NCBI RefSeq assembly: GCF_003289965.1
Contig: NZ_QMBQ01000005.1
Location: forward strand, 248,001-312,000
Origin: Mesorhizobium atlanticum
Lineage (GTDB): Bacteria; Pseudomonadota; Alphaproteobacteria; Rhizobiales; Rhizobiaceae
Reading direction: 5' to 3'
DNA: 64,000 bases
The notes under the pieces are model-generated. The model ran no database searches, had not been told where the DNA came from, and was given only the letters and a program-made list of their open reading frames with translations. Positions 16,066 to 24,680 of the stretch are shown here, piece after piece; the stretch's first letter is position 1; each line of letters opens with the position of its first letter. The translations under genes and the position numbers were made by a program.

Positions 16066-16475
16066 GCTACGACGACATCCGCACGGCAACGGTCATCCGT
16101 TACCCTTACCTCTGGGCGCGCGAAGCCCGCGCCGGCGAGACGGAGGGTCGCAAGGAACGACCCGTCGCCGTCGGCGTGCGGGTTGTACGAGCGGATGGCG
16201 ATCTTGTCCTGTTCTTCCCGCTCACCACCAAGGAGCCGGAGAAAGCTCGGTTCGCGGTGGAGATCCCCGCCATCGAGAGGCGCCGCGCCGGGCTCGACGC
16301 CGACCGGCGGTTGTGGATCATCCTCGACGAGTTCAACTCCGATCTCGTCGGCAAGTCCTTCTATCTCGAACCCGAGCCGCCGATCGGACGCTTCAGCAAA
16401 GCCTTCTTCCTGCCGCTGCTGCGGGAGTTCATCGTCAGACGCAAGGCCTTCATCGAAGTCATCCGCTTCCGATAG
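16062..16475 (+). CDS. PemK/MazF-like toxin partner (putative)
   Basis: 137 residues. Not a classical MazF, but the order 'VIRYPYLWAREARAGETEGR', 'KERPVAVGVRVV', 'LVLFFPLTTKEP', 'AVEIPAIERRRAGLDADRRL', 'WIILDEFN' parallels the PemK-like growth-inhibitor group found beside Phd-type antitoxins in Rhizobiales: an RP-V strand, a PLT strand and a final W-I-x-L-x-E strand. Ribonuclease activity is an inference from that resemblance plus the coupled antitoxin gene. Confidence 0.6.
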   Translation: MSYDDIRTATVIRYPYLWAREARAGETEGRKERPVAVGVRVVRADGDLVLFFPLTTKEPEKARFAVEIPAIERRRAGLDADRRLWIILDEFNSDLVGKSFYLEPEPPIGRFSKAFFLPLLREFIVRRKAFIEVIRFR

Positions 16476-16497
16476 CCTCGGCACAGCCGCGTACTCT

Positions 16498-16806
16498 GTG
16501 AGCGAGAACAACCGGCCGAAGGCCGAGCCCGCGACTGCGGGCCGCCGATCGTTCGGCGCCCCCGCGGAGGCCCAGCCGCGCCAGCGGCAGAACAGCCCGT
16601 GAGCGAAAACGAACAGCCGAAGGCTGAGCCCGCGACTGCGGGCCGCCGATCGTTCGGCGCCCCCACGGAGGCCCAGCCGCGCCAGCGGCGATACGGGCCG
16701 TGAGCGAAAACAAACTGCCGAGCCCGCGACCGCGGGCCGCCGGTCGTCCGGCGCCCCCGCGGAGGGCCAGCCGCGATAGCGGCGGTGCGGCCCGTGAGCG
16801 AGAACT
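16498..16806. repeat. tandem 101/101/94-bp intergenic repeats
   Basis: Three head-to-tail units start with GTGAGCGA at 16498, 16599 and 16700, and a fourth start at 16794 is cut off after 13 bp at the asd stop. Each unit contains GCCCGCGACTGCGGGC (a hairpin), 'CCGATCGTTCGG' (palindrome) and 'GCCAGCCGCG'-like GC-rich ends. Units 1 and 2 are nearly identical; unit 3 lacks 7 bp after CTGCCG. The 101-bp period is not a multiple of three, so it is unlikely to be coding. Confidence 0.85.
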
Positions 16807-17839
16807 AAGCCGCCTTCTTCTTCGGCTGGATCAGGCCGCGCTCGACCAGCAGCTCGGCGATCTGCACGGCGTTCAGCGCCGCGCCCTTGCGCAGGTTGTC
16901 AGAGACGACCCACATCGACAGGCCGTTGTCGACGGTCGAATCCTCGCGGATGCGCGAGATGAAGGTGGCGTCCTCGCCGGCCGATTCCAGCGGCGTGATG
17001 TAGCCGCCATTCTCGCGCTTATCGAGCACCTGGCAGCCGGGCGCCTCGCGCAGAATCTCGCGCGCCTCGTCGGCGGTGATCGGCTTCTCGAACTCGATGT
17101 TGACCGCTTCCGAATGGCCGATGAACACCGGCACGCGCACGCAGGTTGCCGTCAGCTTGATCTTGGGATCGAGCATCTTCTTGGTCTCGGCCACCATCTT
17201 CCACTCTTCCTTGGTGGAGCCGTCGTCGAGGAAGACGTCGATATGCGGGATGACGTTGAAGGCGATGCGCTTGGTGAACTTCTTGACCTCGACCTGGTCG
17301 GCGACGAAGACGGCGCGGGTCTGCGTGAACAGCTCGTCCATGCCTTCCTTGCCGGCGCCAGAGACGGACTGGTAGGTGGCGACGACGACGCGCTTGATGG
17401 TGGCGACGTCATGCAGCGGCTTCAGCGCCACCACCAGCTGCGCCGTCGAGCAGTTCGGGTTGGCGATGATGTTCTTGCGCGAGAACAGCGAGACCGCGTC
17501 TGGGTTCACCTCCGGCACGATCAGCGGCACGTCCGGGTCGTAGCGGAAGGCGGACGAATTATCGATGACGACGCAGCCCTGCTTGCCGATCTTGGGCGAC
17601 CATTCCTTGGAGACGTTGCCGCCGGCCGACATGACACAGAGGTCGGTGTCGGAAAAGTCGTAGGTGTCGAGCGCCTTGACCTTCAGCGTGCGATCGCCGA
17701 AGGACACTTCGGTGCCCTGGCTGCGCCGCGACGCCAGCGCCACCACCTCGCTCACCGGGAAGCCGCGCTCGTCCAGAATGTTGAGCATTTCGCGGCCCAC
17801 ATTGCCCGTGGCGCCGACAACCGCAACCTTGAAACTCAT
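16805..17839 (-). CDS. asd: aspartate-semialdehyde dehydrogenase
   Basis: NADPH-dependent reduction of aspartyl phosphate to the semialdehyde, the branch point to lysine/diaminopimelate, methionine and threonine. 344 residues. Dinucleotide loop 'GATGNVGREML' at residues 9-19, catalytic Cys130 in 'NPNCSTAQLV', and 'RVPVFIGHSEAVNIEFE' with the substrate-binding region. Its stop codon abuts the end of the tandem repeats. The leader carries a hairpin at 17877-17902. Confidence 0.96.
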   Translation of the reverse strand: MSFKVAVVGATGNVGREMLNILDERGFPVSEVVALASRRSQGTEVSFGDRTLKVKALDTYDFSDTDLCVMSAGGNVSKEWSPKIGKQGCVVIDNSSAFRYDPDVPLIVPEVNPDAVSLFSRKNIIANPNCSTAQLVVALKPLHDVATIKRVVVATYQSVSGAGKEGMDELFTQTRAVFVADQVEVKKFTKRIAFNVIPHIDVFLDDGSTKEEWKMVAETKKMLDPKIKLTATCVRVPVFIGHSEAVNIEFEKPITADEAREILREAPGCQVLDKRENGGYITPLESAGEDATFISRIREDSTVDNGLSMWVVSDNLRKGAALNAVQIAELLVERGLIQPKKKAA

Positions 17840-17876
17840 CTGATATCTCCTGTCCCTCTCCGCTTGGTTGTTGGAG

Positions 17877-17902
17877 AAAACCCGCCGGCCTCATGCGGGT
17901 TT
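17877..17902 (-). terminator. hairpin in the asd leader, terminator-like
   Basis: AAACCCGC/GCGGGTTT around a 9-nt loop, ending in GGGTTTTCTCC on the minus strand, about 40 bp before the asd start. It may be an attenuator or the end of an upstream transcript; the U-tract is short. Confidence 0.35.
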
Positions 17903-18464
17903 CGTCCCCCGGGCCGGACCCGGGAGAGGGTGGTTAGGCCAAGGGAATCACACCGTTTTGGTGGTGGTTTTTTTGGCCGTAGTTTTGCTGGAACGGGCGG
18001 ACGCGCCGAAGCACCCGGCCCGATGTTGTGCATCGCGGCTGGGTGCGTCGAATGCAAGAAGAGCCATCAAAAGGCCGCGCATCGAAAAACGATCCCGTTC
18101 GACGCGGGCTTTTACGCGGTTTGATGAAAGAGTCAATTGGCGTAGCGCCTCTCCTTCCTTGTGGGGGAAGGTGGCCGAGCGAAGCTCGGTCGGATGAGGG
18201 GTGTTGGAAGGATCGCCGCGTTGAAGAATCGAGCGCCAGCTCCCTGCGTCTCACTTCGCTGGAACACCCCTCATCCGTCTCGGCGCTGCGCGCCGATCCA
18301 CCTTCTCCCGCAAGGGCCGCAAGGGGGAGAAGGAAAGGCGTCGCCGCCTGCTCTGTACAATGGCGGCCGCAGGAAGTAGGAACGCCGCCAATATCCTTTG
18401 GCCGGCGCAGTGCCTGCCTTGTGCTCCGTGATGAGCACAGACCCCCGAATTCCGAAAGAAGAAA
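17903..18464. other. gene-poor interval with a ~195-bp inverted repeat
   Basis: The main element is a repeat at 18146-18340. Its left arm (GCGCCTCTCCTTCC, then 'AAGGTGG' and 'GGATGAGGGGTGTTGG') is mirrored by a right arm ('AACACCCCTCATCC', 'CCACCTTCTCCCGC', 'GGGGGAGAAGGAAAGGCG'), so transcripts could form a long hairpin. This is a common rhizobial intergenic element. A 44-codon minus-strand frame ending in a Lys/Thr-rich tail (18082 to 17948) has no convincing ribosome site. No other gene is seen. Confidence 0.6.
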
Positions 18465-20351
18465 ATGTCCAGTTTCGAAATGATCGTTCCTGCGCTGGCA
18501 CAGGCGCTGGAAAAGCGCGGTTATTCGGCGCTGACGCCGGTGCAGAAGGCGGTACTGGAGCCTGAGCTCGGCGAGGCCGACGCATTGGTGTCGGCGCAGA
18601 CCGGCTCCGGCAAGACCGTCGCCTTCGGCCTGGCCGTGGCGCCGACCCTGCTTGGCGAAGCTCACCATTTCGCCGCTGCCGGCGCCCCGCTGGGCCTGGT
18701 CGTGGCGCCGACGCGCGAGCTGGCGCTGCAGGTGCGGCGCGAGCTGGAATGGCTCTACGAGCTGACCCGGGCGCAGATCGCCTCCTGCGTCGGCGGCATG
18801 GACATGCGCACCGAGCGGCGCGCGCTGGAGCGCGGTGCCCATATCGTCGTCGGCACGCCGGGCCGGCTGCGCGACCACATCACGCGCGGCGCCCTCGACA
18901 TGTCGGCGCTGAAAGCCGTGGTGCTGGACGAGGCCGACGAGATGCTCGATCTCGGCTTTCGCGAGGACCTCGAATTCATCCTCGACGCCGCGCCCGCCGG
19001 ACGCCGCACGCTGATGTTTTCCGCCACCGTGCCGCGCTCCATCGCCACGCTGGCCAAAAGCTACCAGCGCGACGCGGTGCGCATCTCGGCGGGCGGCGAG
19101 GAGAAGCAGCATCTCGACATCGAATACCGCGCGCTTTCCGTCGCGCCCGCCGATCGCGAGAACGCCATCATCAACGTGCTGCGCTATTACGAGGCGGCGA
19201 ATGCGATGGTGTTCTGCAACACCCGGGCCGCCGTCAATCATCTCACCGCGCGCTTCAACAACCGCAATTTCTCGGTCGTGGCTCTGTCGGGCGAGCTCAG
19301 CCAGAACGAGCGCAGCCATGCCCTGCAGGCCATGCGCGACGGCCGCGCGAAGGTCTGCATCGCCACCGACGTCGCGGCGCGCGGCATCGATCTGCCCAAC
19401 CTCGATCTCGTCATCCATGCCGACCTGCCGAGCAACCCGGAGACGCTGCTGCATCGCAGCGGCCGCACCGGACGCGCCGGGCGCAAGGGCGTCAGCGCGC
19501 TGATCGTGCCGGGCAATGCCCGCCGCCGCACCGAGCGGCTGCTCGCCAATGCCGGCCTGACCGCGACCTGGGCGAGCCCGCCCTCGGCCGACGAGGTGCT
19601 GCGCCGCGACGACGAGCGCATCCTGGCCGACCCTGCCTTCGGCGAGCCGGTGAAGGACGAGGAGCGCGACTTCGCGGCGGCCCTTCTGGAGCGGCACGGC
19701 GCCGAACTGGTGGCCGCTGCCTTCGTGCGGCTTTGCCGGGGGAGTAGGTCGGCGCCCGAGGACCTGATCGACGTCGGCCCCTTCGCCCCGTCGAAGGAAA
19801 AGTTCGCGCGCAGGGAAGAGACACCCGCCCGCCGCGACGATTTCGGCGACAGCGTATGGTTCTCGCTGTCGGTCGGCCGCAGGCAGAATGCCGAGCCGCG
19901 CTGGCTGATCCCGATGCTGTGCCGCACCGCCGGCATGTCGAAGCGCGAGATCGGCGCCATCAAGATGCAGCCGGAAGAGACCTTCGTGCAGATCGCCGCT
20001 GACTGGGCCGACCGCTTCGTCGCCGCGATCGGCCCGGACCGCAAGCTGCAGGGCAGCATCGCAGTCAGGCGGATCGACGGCACGCCGGACCTGTCGCGCG
20101 CCGGCTACCAGCCGCCGAAGCCGGACAAGAAGCCGCACCGAGGCAAGCGGGTTTTCGACCAGGGTGCGGCCGGGTTCGAGAAGCGGGCATCAGACGAGCA
20201 TCCGACGGCCGGGGCGCCGGGGCCAAAACCCTGGACGAAGAAGCCGCCAAAGGCGAAGTTCGACAAACCCAGATTCGATGGGCCAAAGTTCGATCGGCCG
20301 AAATCCGACCAGCCGGCAAAGCGCAAGAAGCAGAAGAAGCGGCCAGCGTAG
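18465..20351 (+). CDS. DEAD-box RNA helicase with DbpA-type RNA-binding domain
   Basis: ATP-dependent RNA helicase, 628 residues. Motifs in order: Q-motif region 'GYSALTPVQKAVLEPEL', Walker A 'AQTGSGKT', 'PTRELALQV', 'GTPGRL', 'DEADEMLDLGF', 'SATVPRS', 'ATDVAARGIDLP' and 'HRSGRTGRAG'. A DbpA-like RNA-binding domain lies near residues 460-535 ('VWFSLSVGRRQNAEPRWLIP', 'MSKREIGAIKM'). The last 90 residues are a Lys/Pro-rich basic tail with 'KFD(K/R)P' repeats. DbpA-type domains target 23S rRNA in E. coli; a ribosome-assembly role is inferred. Confidence 0.93.
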   Translation: MSSFEMIVPALAQALEKRGYSALTPVQKAVLEPELGEADALVSAQTGSGKTVAFGLAVAPTLLGEAHHFAAAGAPLGLVVAPTRELALQVRRELEWLYELTRAQIASCVGGMDMRTERRALERGAHIVVGTPGRLRDHITRGALDMSALKAVVLDEADEMLDLGFREDLEFILDAAPAGRRTLMFSATVPRSIATLAKSYQRDAVRISAGGEEKQHLDIEYRALSVAPADRENAIINVLRYYEAANAMVFCNTRAAVNHLTARFNNRNFSVVALSGELSQNERSHALQAMRDGRAKVCIATDVAARGIDLPNLDLVIHADLPSNPETLLHRSGRTGRAGRKGVSALIVPGNARRRTERLLANAGLTATWASPPSADEVLRRDDERILADPAFGEPVKDEERDFAAALLERHGAELVAAAFVRLCRGSRSAPEDLIDVGPFAPSKEKFARREETPARRDDFGDSVWFSLSVGRRQNAEPRWLIPMLCRTAGMSKREIGAIKMQPEETFVQIAADWADRFVAAIGPDRKLQGSIAVRRIDGTPDLSRAGYQPPKPDKKPHRGKRVFDQGAAGFEKRASDEHPTAGAPGPKPWTKKPPKAKFDKPRFDGPKFDRPKSDQPAKRKKQKKRPA

Positions 20352-20559
20352 GATCGCGACGGCCCGCGACGGCGCCGTCCGCGAAGGCGAGCGCGAAATG
20401 CGGATAGGCCGGGCTCTCGTCGTTAAGCCATTGTCGCGCCTTGTCCATCGCCCGGCCATGATCGAGCGGGGCCTGCCGGTAGTGCGCCGCCATCTCGCAC
20501 AACACGGTGGCGAGCGCCTCGGCGTCATCGGTCGTCGCCCAGCGGACGTCGACCTCCAT
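20352..20559 (-). pseudogene. truncated GNAT acetyltransferase next to leuB
   Basis: Starting at 20559, 2 bp after the leuB stop, the frame reads 'MEVDVRWATTDDAEALATVL', 'CEMAAHYRQAPLDHGRAMDK' and 'YPHFALAFADGAVAG', a good N-terminal half of a GNAT domain. Similarity ends near 20365; beyond it the frame only runs antisense through the helicase tail. The acetyl-CoA binding half is missing, so this is a 3'-deleted gene. Confidence 0.6.
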
Positions 20560-20561
20560 GA

Positions 20562-21665
20562 TCAGCCCAGGAACTTGGCGATGATGGCGTCGCCCATCTC
20601 GACCGTGCCGACCTCGGTCATGCCGTCGGACATGATATCCTTGGTGCGCAGGCCGTCGTCGAGCACGGCGGCGATCGCCGCTTCGAGCTTGTCGGCTTCC
20701 GACACCATGCCGAAAGAATAGCGCAGGCACATGGCGAAGGACGCGATCATGGCGATCGGATTGGCGATGCCCTTGCCGGCAATGTCGGGCGCGGAGCCGT
20801 GCACCGGCTCGTAGAGCGCCTTGCGCTTCTTGGTCTTGGCATCCGGGGCGCCGAGCGAGGCCGACGGCAGCATGCCGATCGAGCCGGTCAGCATCGCGGC
20901 GATGTCGGACAGCATGTCGCCGAACAGATTGTCGGTGACGATGACGTCGAATTGCTTTGGCCAGCGCACCAGCTGCATGCCGCCGGCGTCCGCCAGCATG
21001 TGGTCGAGCTTGACGTCGGAATAGCGCGCCTTGTGCGTCTGGCTGACCACCTCGTTCCACAGCACACCCGACTTCATGACGTTGCGCTTTTCCATCGAGG
21101 TGACGTGGTTCTTGCGGGTGCGGGCCAATTCAAAGGCGACGCCGGAGATGCGCTCGATCTCGAACGTGTCGTAGACCTGGGTGTCGATGCCGCGCTTCTG
21201 GCCGTTGCCGAGATCGATGATCTGCTTCGGCTCGCCGAAATAGACGCCGCCGGTAAGCTCGCGCACGATGAGGATGTCGAGGCCTTCGACCACCTCCTGC
21301 TTGAGCGAGGAGGACGCGGCCAGCGCCGGATAGCAGATCGCGGGCCTGAGATTGGCGAACAGCTCCATGTCCTTGCGCAGGCGCAAGAGCCCAGCCTCGG
21401 GGCGCACCTCGTAAGGCACGGCATCCCATTTCGGTCCGCCGACGGCGCCGAACAGCACGGCATCCGCCGCCATCGCCTTGGCCATGTCGGCGTCCGAGAT
21501 CGCCGCGCCATGCGCGTCATAGGCGCAGCCACCGACAAGCCCCTCATCGGTGGCAAAACCGCTGCCGAGCTTGTCGTTCATGGCCTTGATCAGCTTCTTC
21601 ACCTCGGCCATGGCCTCGGGGCCGATGCCGTCGCCGGCGAGCAGGAAGAGATTTTTCGAAGCCAT
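20562..21665 (-). CDS. leuB: 3-isopropylmalate dehydrogenase
   Basis: NAD-dependent oxidative decarboxylation of 3-isopropylmalate in leucine synthesis. 367 residues. 'LLAGDGIGPEAMAEV' at the N-terminus, 'VRELTGGVYFGEP', the catalytic region 'MKSGVLWNEVV', the metal-binding 'TDNLFGDMLSDIAAMLTGSI' and the NAD loop 'VHGSAPDIAGKGIANP' are all intact. leuD is 2.2 kb upstream on the same strand with unrelated small genes between; leuC is not in the window. Confidence 0.97.
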   Translation of the reverse strand: MASKNLFLLAGDGIGPEAMAEVKKLIKAMNDKLGSGFATDEGLVGGCAYDAHGAAISDADMAKAMAADAVLFGAVGGPKWDAVPYEVRPEAGLLRLRKDMELFANLRPAICYPALAASSSLKQEVVEGLDILIVRELTGGVYFGEPKQIIDLGNGQKRGIDTQVYDTFEIERISGVAFELARTRKNHVTSMEKRNVMKSGVLWNEVVSQTHKARYSDVKLDHMLADAGGMQLVRWPKQFDVIVTDNLFGDMLSDIAAMLTGSIGMLPSASLGAPDAKTKKRKALYEPVHGSAPDIAGKGIANPIAMIASFAMCLRYSFGMVSEADKLEAAIAAVLDDGLRTKDIMSDGMTEVGTVEMGDAIIAKFLG

Positions 21666-21811
21666 GGAGAACCGTCCGGTGAGAGTTTGGAGAAATCGCG
21701 GCTGTTGCTAAACGCCAAGCGGGCCGGGCGCAAGAGGACGACGGGACATTGCGGCTCCGGTCAGGCGTGGCACGGGTTCCTCTCCCCACTTAGTGGGGCG
21801 AGGAACCCCAG

Positions 21812-22165
21812 CTACCGATGCGCCAAAATATTCACCAGCCGCCCGAACGGATCGCGCACATAGAAGCGCCGCACGCCCCAGGGCTCGTCGGCCGGGCCGT
21901 ATTCGGCGGCGAAGCCGGCCTTCTCCATGCCCGCAAGCGCCGCGTCGACATCGTCGACCTCGATCGACAGATCCGGCACCGGCGTGCCCGACCCGCCCTC
22001 GGCCATGAAGCTCACCTGCACCGTCATTGTCTCGGCCGAACCGCAAGTGAGGATCCAGCCCTGGTCCATCAGGACATCAAGTCCGAGCACGTCCTGGTAA
22101 AAGCGCTTGGCCGCGGCAATGTCGGATGTGGCGATGTTGGCGACGATGCGTCTGACCTTCACCAT
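21812..22165 (-). CDS. VOC/glyoxalase superfamily protein
   Basis: 117-residue single-domain vicinal oxygen chelate protein. 'RRIVANIATSDIAAAKRFYQ' with 'DVLGLDVL', then 'LSIEVDDVDAALAGMEKAGF' and 'WGVRRFYVRDPFGRLVNILA', show the paired beta-alpha-beta-beta-beta modules. The usual first metal His is not obvious (the strand begins 'IVANI'), so enzymatic activity is uncertain. It lies between leuB and a RidA gene in the same orientation. Confidence 0.85.
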   Translation of the reverse strand: MVKVRRIVANIATSDIAAAKRFYQDVLGLDVLMDQGWILTCGSAETMTVQVSFMAEGGSGTPVPDLSIEVDDVDAALAGMEKAGFAAEYGPADEPWGVRRFYVRDPFGRLVNILAHR

Positions 22166-22210
22166 GGGCTGGCCCCTGCTTTGCGCGCCTCACGTGCCGG
22201 GCAACGGTCT

Positions 22211-22594
22211 CTATGCCGTGCGCTTGAGCGCCGTCACCTCGATCTCGATCTTCATTTCCGGCTTGTTGAGCTGGCACACGATCATCGTCGCCGCCGGACG
22301 GATGTCGCCGAACACCTCGCCGAGGATCGGGAAGACCACGTCAACGTAGGCCTGGTCGGTGATGTAGTAATGCGCCCGCACCACATCGGCCATGTCGAAG
22401 CCGCCGTCGGCCAGCGCCCTGGCGATGGTGGCGAGGCAGTTACGCGTCTGCGCCTCGACCGTGTCGGGCATGGTCATGGTGGCATAGTCGTAGCCGGTCG
22501 TGCCGGAGACGAAGCACCAGTCGCCCTGCACCACCGCGCGCGAATAGCCGGCGGTCTTTTCGAAGGGAGAGCCTGTGGAGATGAGCTTGCGCAT
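22211..22594 (-). CDS. RidA/YjgF/YER057c/UK114 family protein
   Basis: 127-residue protein of the RidA superfamily, whose archetype hydrolyses reactive enamine/imine intermediates. 'GSPFEKTAGYSRAVVQGDWC', 'FVSGTTGYDYATMTMPDTVE', 'AQTRNCLATIARALADGGFD' and 'VVRAHYYITDQA' match the family. The catalytic-type Arg expected in RidA proper is replaced in the terminal block ('RPAATMIVCQLNKPEMKIEI' retains an Arg-Pro-Ala), so the exact subgroup is uncertain. The start at 22594 has a weak ribosome site; longer frames lack homology. Confidence 0.88.
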   Translation of the reverse strand: MRKLISTGSPFEKTAGYSRAVVQGDWCFVSGTTGYDYATMTMPDTVEAQTRNCLATIARALADGGFDMADVVRAHYYITDQAYVDVVFPILGEVFGDIRPAATMIVCQLNKPEMKIEIEVTALKRTA

Positions 22595-22699
22595 GGGAGC
22601 CTCGCGTTGGTTTGCAGGCCTGCATCTAGCAAAACAGGCTCGGCTGGTCGTGGGCCAAGCAATGCGGAGCATTGTCACGAGGCGAGCGCAATCCTTGGA

Positions 22700-22866
22700 G
22701 ATTAGCCTGAGCCTTCCTCAGGTCGTCATTCCAGGGCGGAGCAAGAAGCGAAGCGCCGCCAACCGTGCAGAATTCTGGACCCTCGCGCTCTACGGCAGCG
22801 GTCACGGCATGATCCTCGGGTCTGCGCTCCGCTGCGCGTCGCTCCGCCAGTGGATGACGAAGCCGC
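22700..22866. repeat. intergenic repeat, CGTCATCC/GAATTC type, copy 1
   Basis: Contains 'GTCATTCCAGGGCGGAGCAA', 'GCAGAATTCTG' (palindrome) and 'GGGTCTGCGCTCCGCTGCG', ending 'GGATGACGA'. A second element of the same design lies at 56893-57075. The ends are partly complementary (CGTCATTCC and GGATGACG). Confidence 0.6.
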
Positions 22867-22880
22867 GTTGAACCGAATCC

Positions 22881-23813
22881 CTAGTTCCCTTGCGCGTCGT
22901 CATAGGCTTTCTTGATATCCGCCGGCCAGTCCTTCAGCGGCGGCCAGGCCTGCGGCTCGCCATTGTCGCCGCGCCGCGCAAAGTAGACTTTGTGCTGGCC
23001 GGGGTCGACCGCCATGAAGCCGTCATTGCCGCCGCAGTCATGCGGCACGCAGCCGGTGGCGTAGAAGGCGCCGGTCGCCGTCTTCTCGGTGCCGCCGCCG
23101 ACCAGCAGGCTGGTCGCCATGTCAGGCATGTCGTTGCCCAGCAGCGCCTGGCCGGCCTTGTAGACGGCCTCGTTGTGGAAGGCGTCGATGATGTTGTCGT
23201 ATTTCGACGGGTCGATATCCTTCCAGTCGGTACCGGGTTCCGGCGTGTAGGTCAGGTTGCCGGAGGTCGTCAGCCCTTCCGTGGGCGACCATTGCAGCGC
23301 CGGCTTGGAGTCGCCCGGCAAAAGGTAGGGCACGAAATAGATGGCGCTGTCGGAGACGGCGGCCGGCGGCGCGCCGCATTCGTCCTGCTCGACCGTGGTG
23401 GTCTGGATCTCGCCGTCCTTCTTCCAGACGATGACCTTGGCCGGGCCGCACTGATTGCCGCCATCGCCGACATCGACGAGCGCCACGTTGACGTCGCCGA
23501 TCTTGACGATCTTGTCGAAGAAGACGTCGTAATTGCTGGCAAGCTGCTTCCCGTCATAGGCAAGCACCTTCTCGCCGTCCTGCTCCGGTTGCGTGATGGT
23601 GAGCTGGCCGCCCTCGAAGGGGATCGGCGCCTGCTTGTCGTCATCCGACGCGGCCTGGTCGCTGCCCGATCCCGGGTCGGACGCGCCTTGATCGGCCGCT
23701 GGCTGGTCGGACGCGGCGGGCGCCGGCTGCGTGGCCGGCGCGGCGGTCTGCGCGTTGGCGCCGATCGTGGCGAGAAGGATTGCCGCCGAAGCGGCCAGAA
23801 GCGAGCGTGTCAT
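22881..23813 (-). CDS. exported hypothetical protein
   Basis: 310 residues with a clear signal peptide (MTRSLLAASAAILLATIGANA). A low-complexity Ala/Asp/Ser/Gln-rich linker follows (about residues 22-60), then a globular part with four or more Cys ('GGNQCGPAKVIVWKKDG', 'EQDECGAPP', 'ATGCVPHDCGGNDGFMAVDP'). No named family is recognised. The protein is probably periplasmic and disulfide-stabilised. It follows leuD in the same direction, but a hairpin separates them. Confidence 0.8.
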   Translation of the reverse strand: MTRSLLAASAAILLATIGANAQTAAPATQPAPAASDQPAADQGASDPGSGSDQAASDDDKQAPIPFEGGQLTITQPEQDGEKVLAYDGKQLASNYDVFFDKIVKIGDVNVALVDVGDGGNQCGPAKVIVWKKDGEIQTTTVEQDECGAPPAAVSDSAIYFVPYLLPGDSKPALQWSPTEGLTTSGNLTYTPEPGTDWKDIDPSKYDNIIDAFHNEAVYKAGQALLGNDMPDMATSLLVGGGTEKTATGAFYATGCVPHDCGGNDGFMAVDPGQHKVYFARRGDNGEPQAWPPLKDWPADIKKAYDDAQGN

Positions 23814-23840
23814 GACTGTCCCTCCATTCAGTCGCCACGA

Positions 23841-23862
23841 ACCCGGCTGCTTGCAGCCGGGT
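23841..23862 (-). terminator. hairpin after leuD
   Basis: Perfect 10-bp stem ACCCGGCTGC/GCAGCCGGGT with a 2-nt centre (effective loop 4 nt). On the minus strand it is followed only by TTCGTGG, so termination would be partial or Rho-dependent. Confidence 0.45.
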
Positions 23863-23887
23863 CTATCCGTTCAGTGCTTCAGGCTGC

Positions 23888-24493
23888 TCAGGCCCAGGGG
23901 CGCAGCTCGGCATTGCGCTTCTCGAAGGAAGCGATGGCGCCGGCCTTCTCCATGGTGAGTCCGATGTCATCGAGGCCGTTCAAGAGGCAATGGCGCTTGA
24001 AATCGTCGAGGTCGAATTTGACCACGCCGCCATCCGGGCCGCGGATTTCCTTGGCTTCCAGGTCGATCGACAGCGTCGCGTTGGAGCCGCGCGAGGCGTC
24101 GTCCATCAGCTTGTCGAGGTCTTCCGGGCTGACCGTGATCGGCAAAATGCCGTTCTTGAAGCAGTTGTTGTAGAAAATGTCGGCGAACGAGGTCGAGATC
24201 ACGCAGCGAATGCCGAAATCGAGCAGCGCCCAGGGCGCATGCTCGCGGCTCGAGCCGCAGCCGAAATTGTCGCCGGCGACCAGGATCTGCGCCTTGCGGT
24301 AGGCCGGCTTGTTGAGCACGAAATCCGGATTCTCCGAACCGTCCTCATTGTAGCGCATCTCGGCGAACAGGCCGGTGCCGAGCCCGGTGCGCTTGATCGT
24401 CTTGAGATAATCCTTCGGGATGATCATGTCGGTGTCGACATTGACGATCGGCATGGGCGCGGCGACGCCGGTGAGCTTGGTGAATTTATCCAT
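23888..24493 (-). CDS. leuD: 3-isopropylmalate dehydratase small subunit
   Basis: Small subunit of the isopropylmalate isomerase, working with LeuC to convert 2- to 3-isopropylmalate. 201 residues from ATG 24493. 'NVDTDMIIPKDYLKTIKRTG' and 'GDNFGCGSSREHAPWALLDF' are hallmark swivel-domain motifs; 'FKNGILPI' follows. The start at 24493 matches the family's usual N-terminus (MDKFTKLTG); the longer frame lacks homology. leuC is outside the window. Confidence 0.96.
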   Translation of the reverse strand: MDKFTKLTGVAAPMPIVNVDTDMIIPKDYLKTIKRTGLGTGLFAEMRYNEDGSENPDFVLNKPAYRKAQILVAGDNFGCGSSREHAPWALLDFGIRCVISTSFADIFYNNCFKNGILPITVSPEDLDKLMDDASRGSNATLSIDLEAKEIRGPDGGVVKFDLDDFKRHCLLNGLDDIGLTMEKAGAIASFEKRNAELRPWA

Positions 24494-24680
24494 GGGTACC
24501 TGCCCGTCTTCTTGGCTTGCGGGGAATTTTGCGGGACGGTTTACACAAAGCCGGCGGCAAATGAAAGGCGACTGTTCGTGCACGGTCCATGGGCCAATGG
24601 CGGGGCATGGCTTGCGGACGGATTGGACACCTCAAAAAAAGCGGCTTCGAAATCCTGACCGGCTGGTGCAGTCTGCCGCC

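Noticed and set aside
16700..18124. Long plus-strand frame antisense to asd starting in the tandem repeats
   Set aside because: It is the GC-driven shadow of asd, with no homology on that strand.
17948..18136. 62-codon minus-strand frame ending in a Lys/Thr-rich tail, possible small basic protein before asd
   Set aside because: No convincing ribosome site, no family and it lies beside long inverted repeats; composition alone is not enough.
20065..21060. Long minus-strand frame spanning the leuB start region and the helicase tail
   Set aside because: Only its 70-residue middle is a GNAT fragment; the remainder is shadow sequence of leuB and of the helicase.
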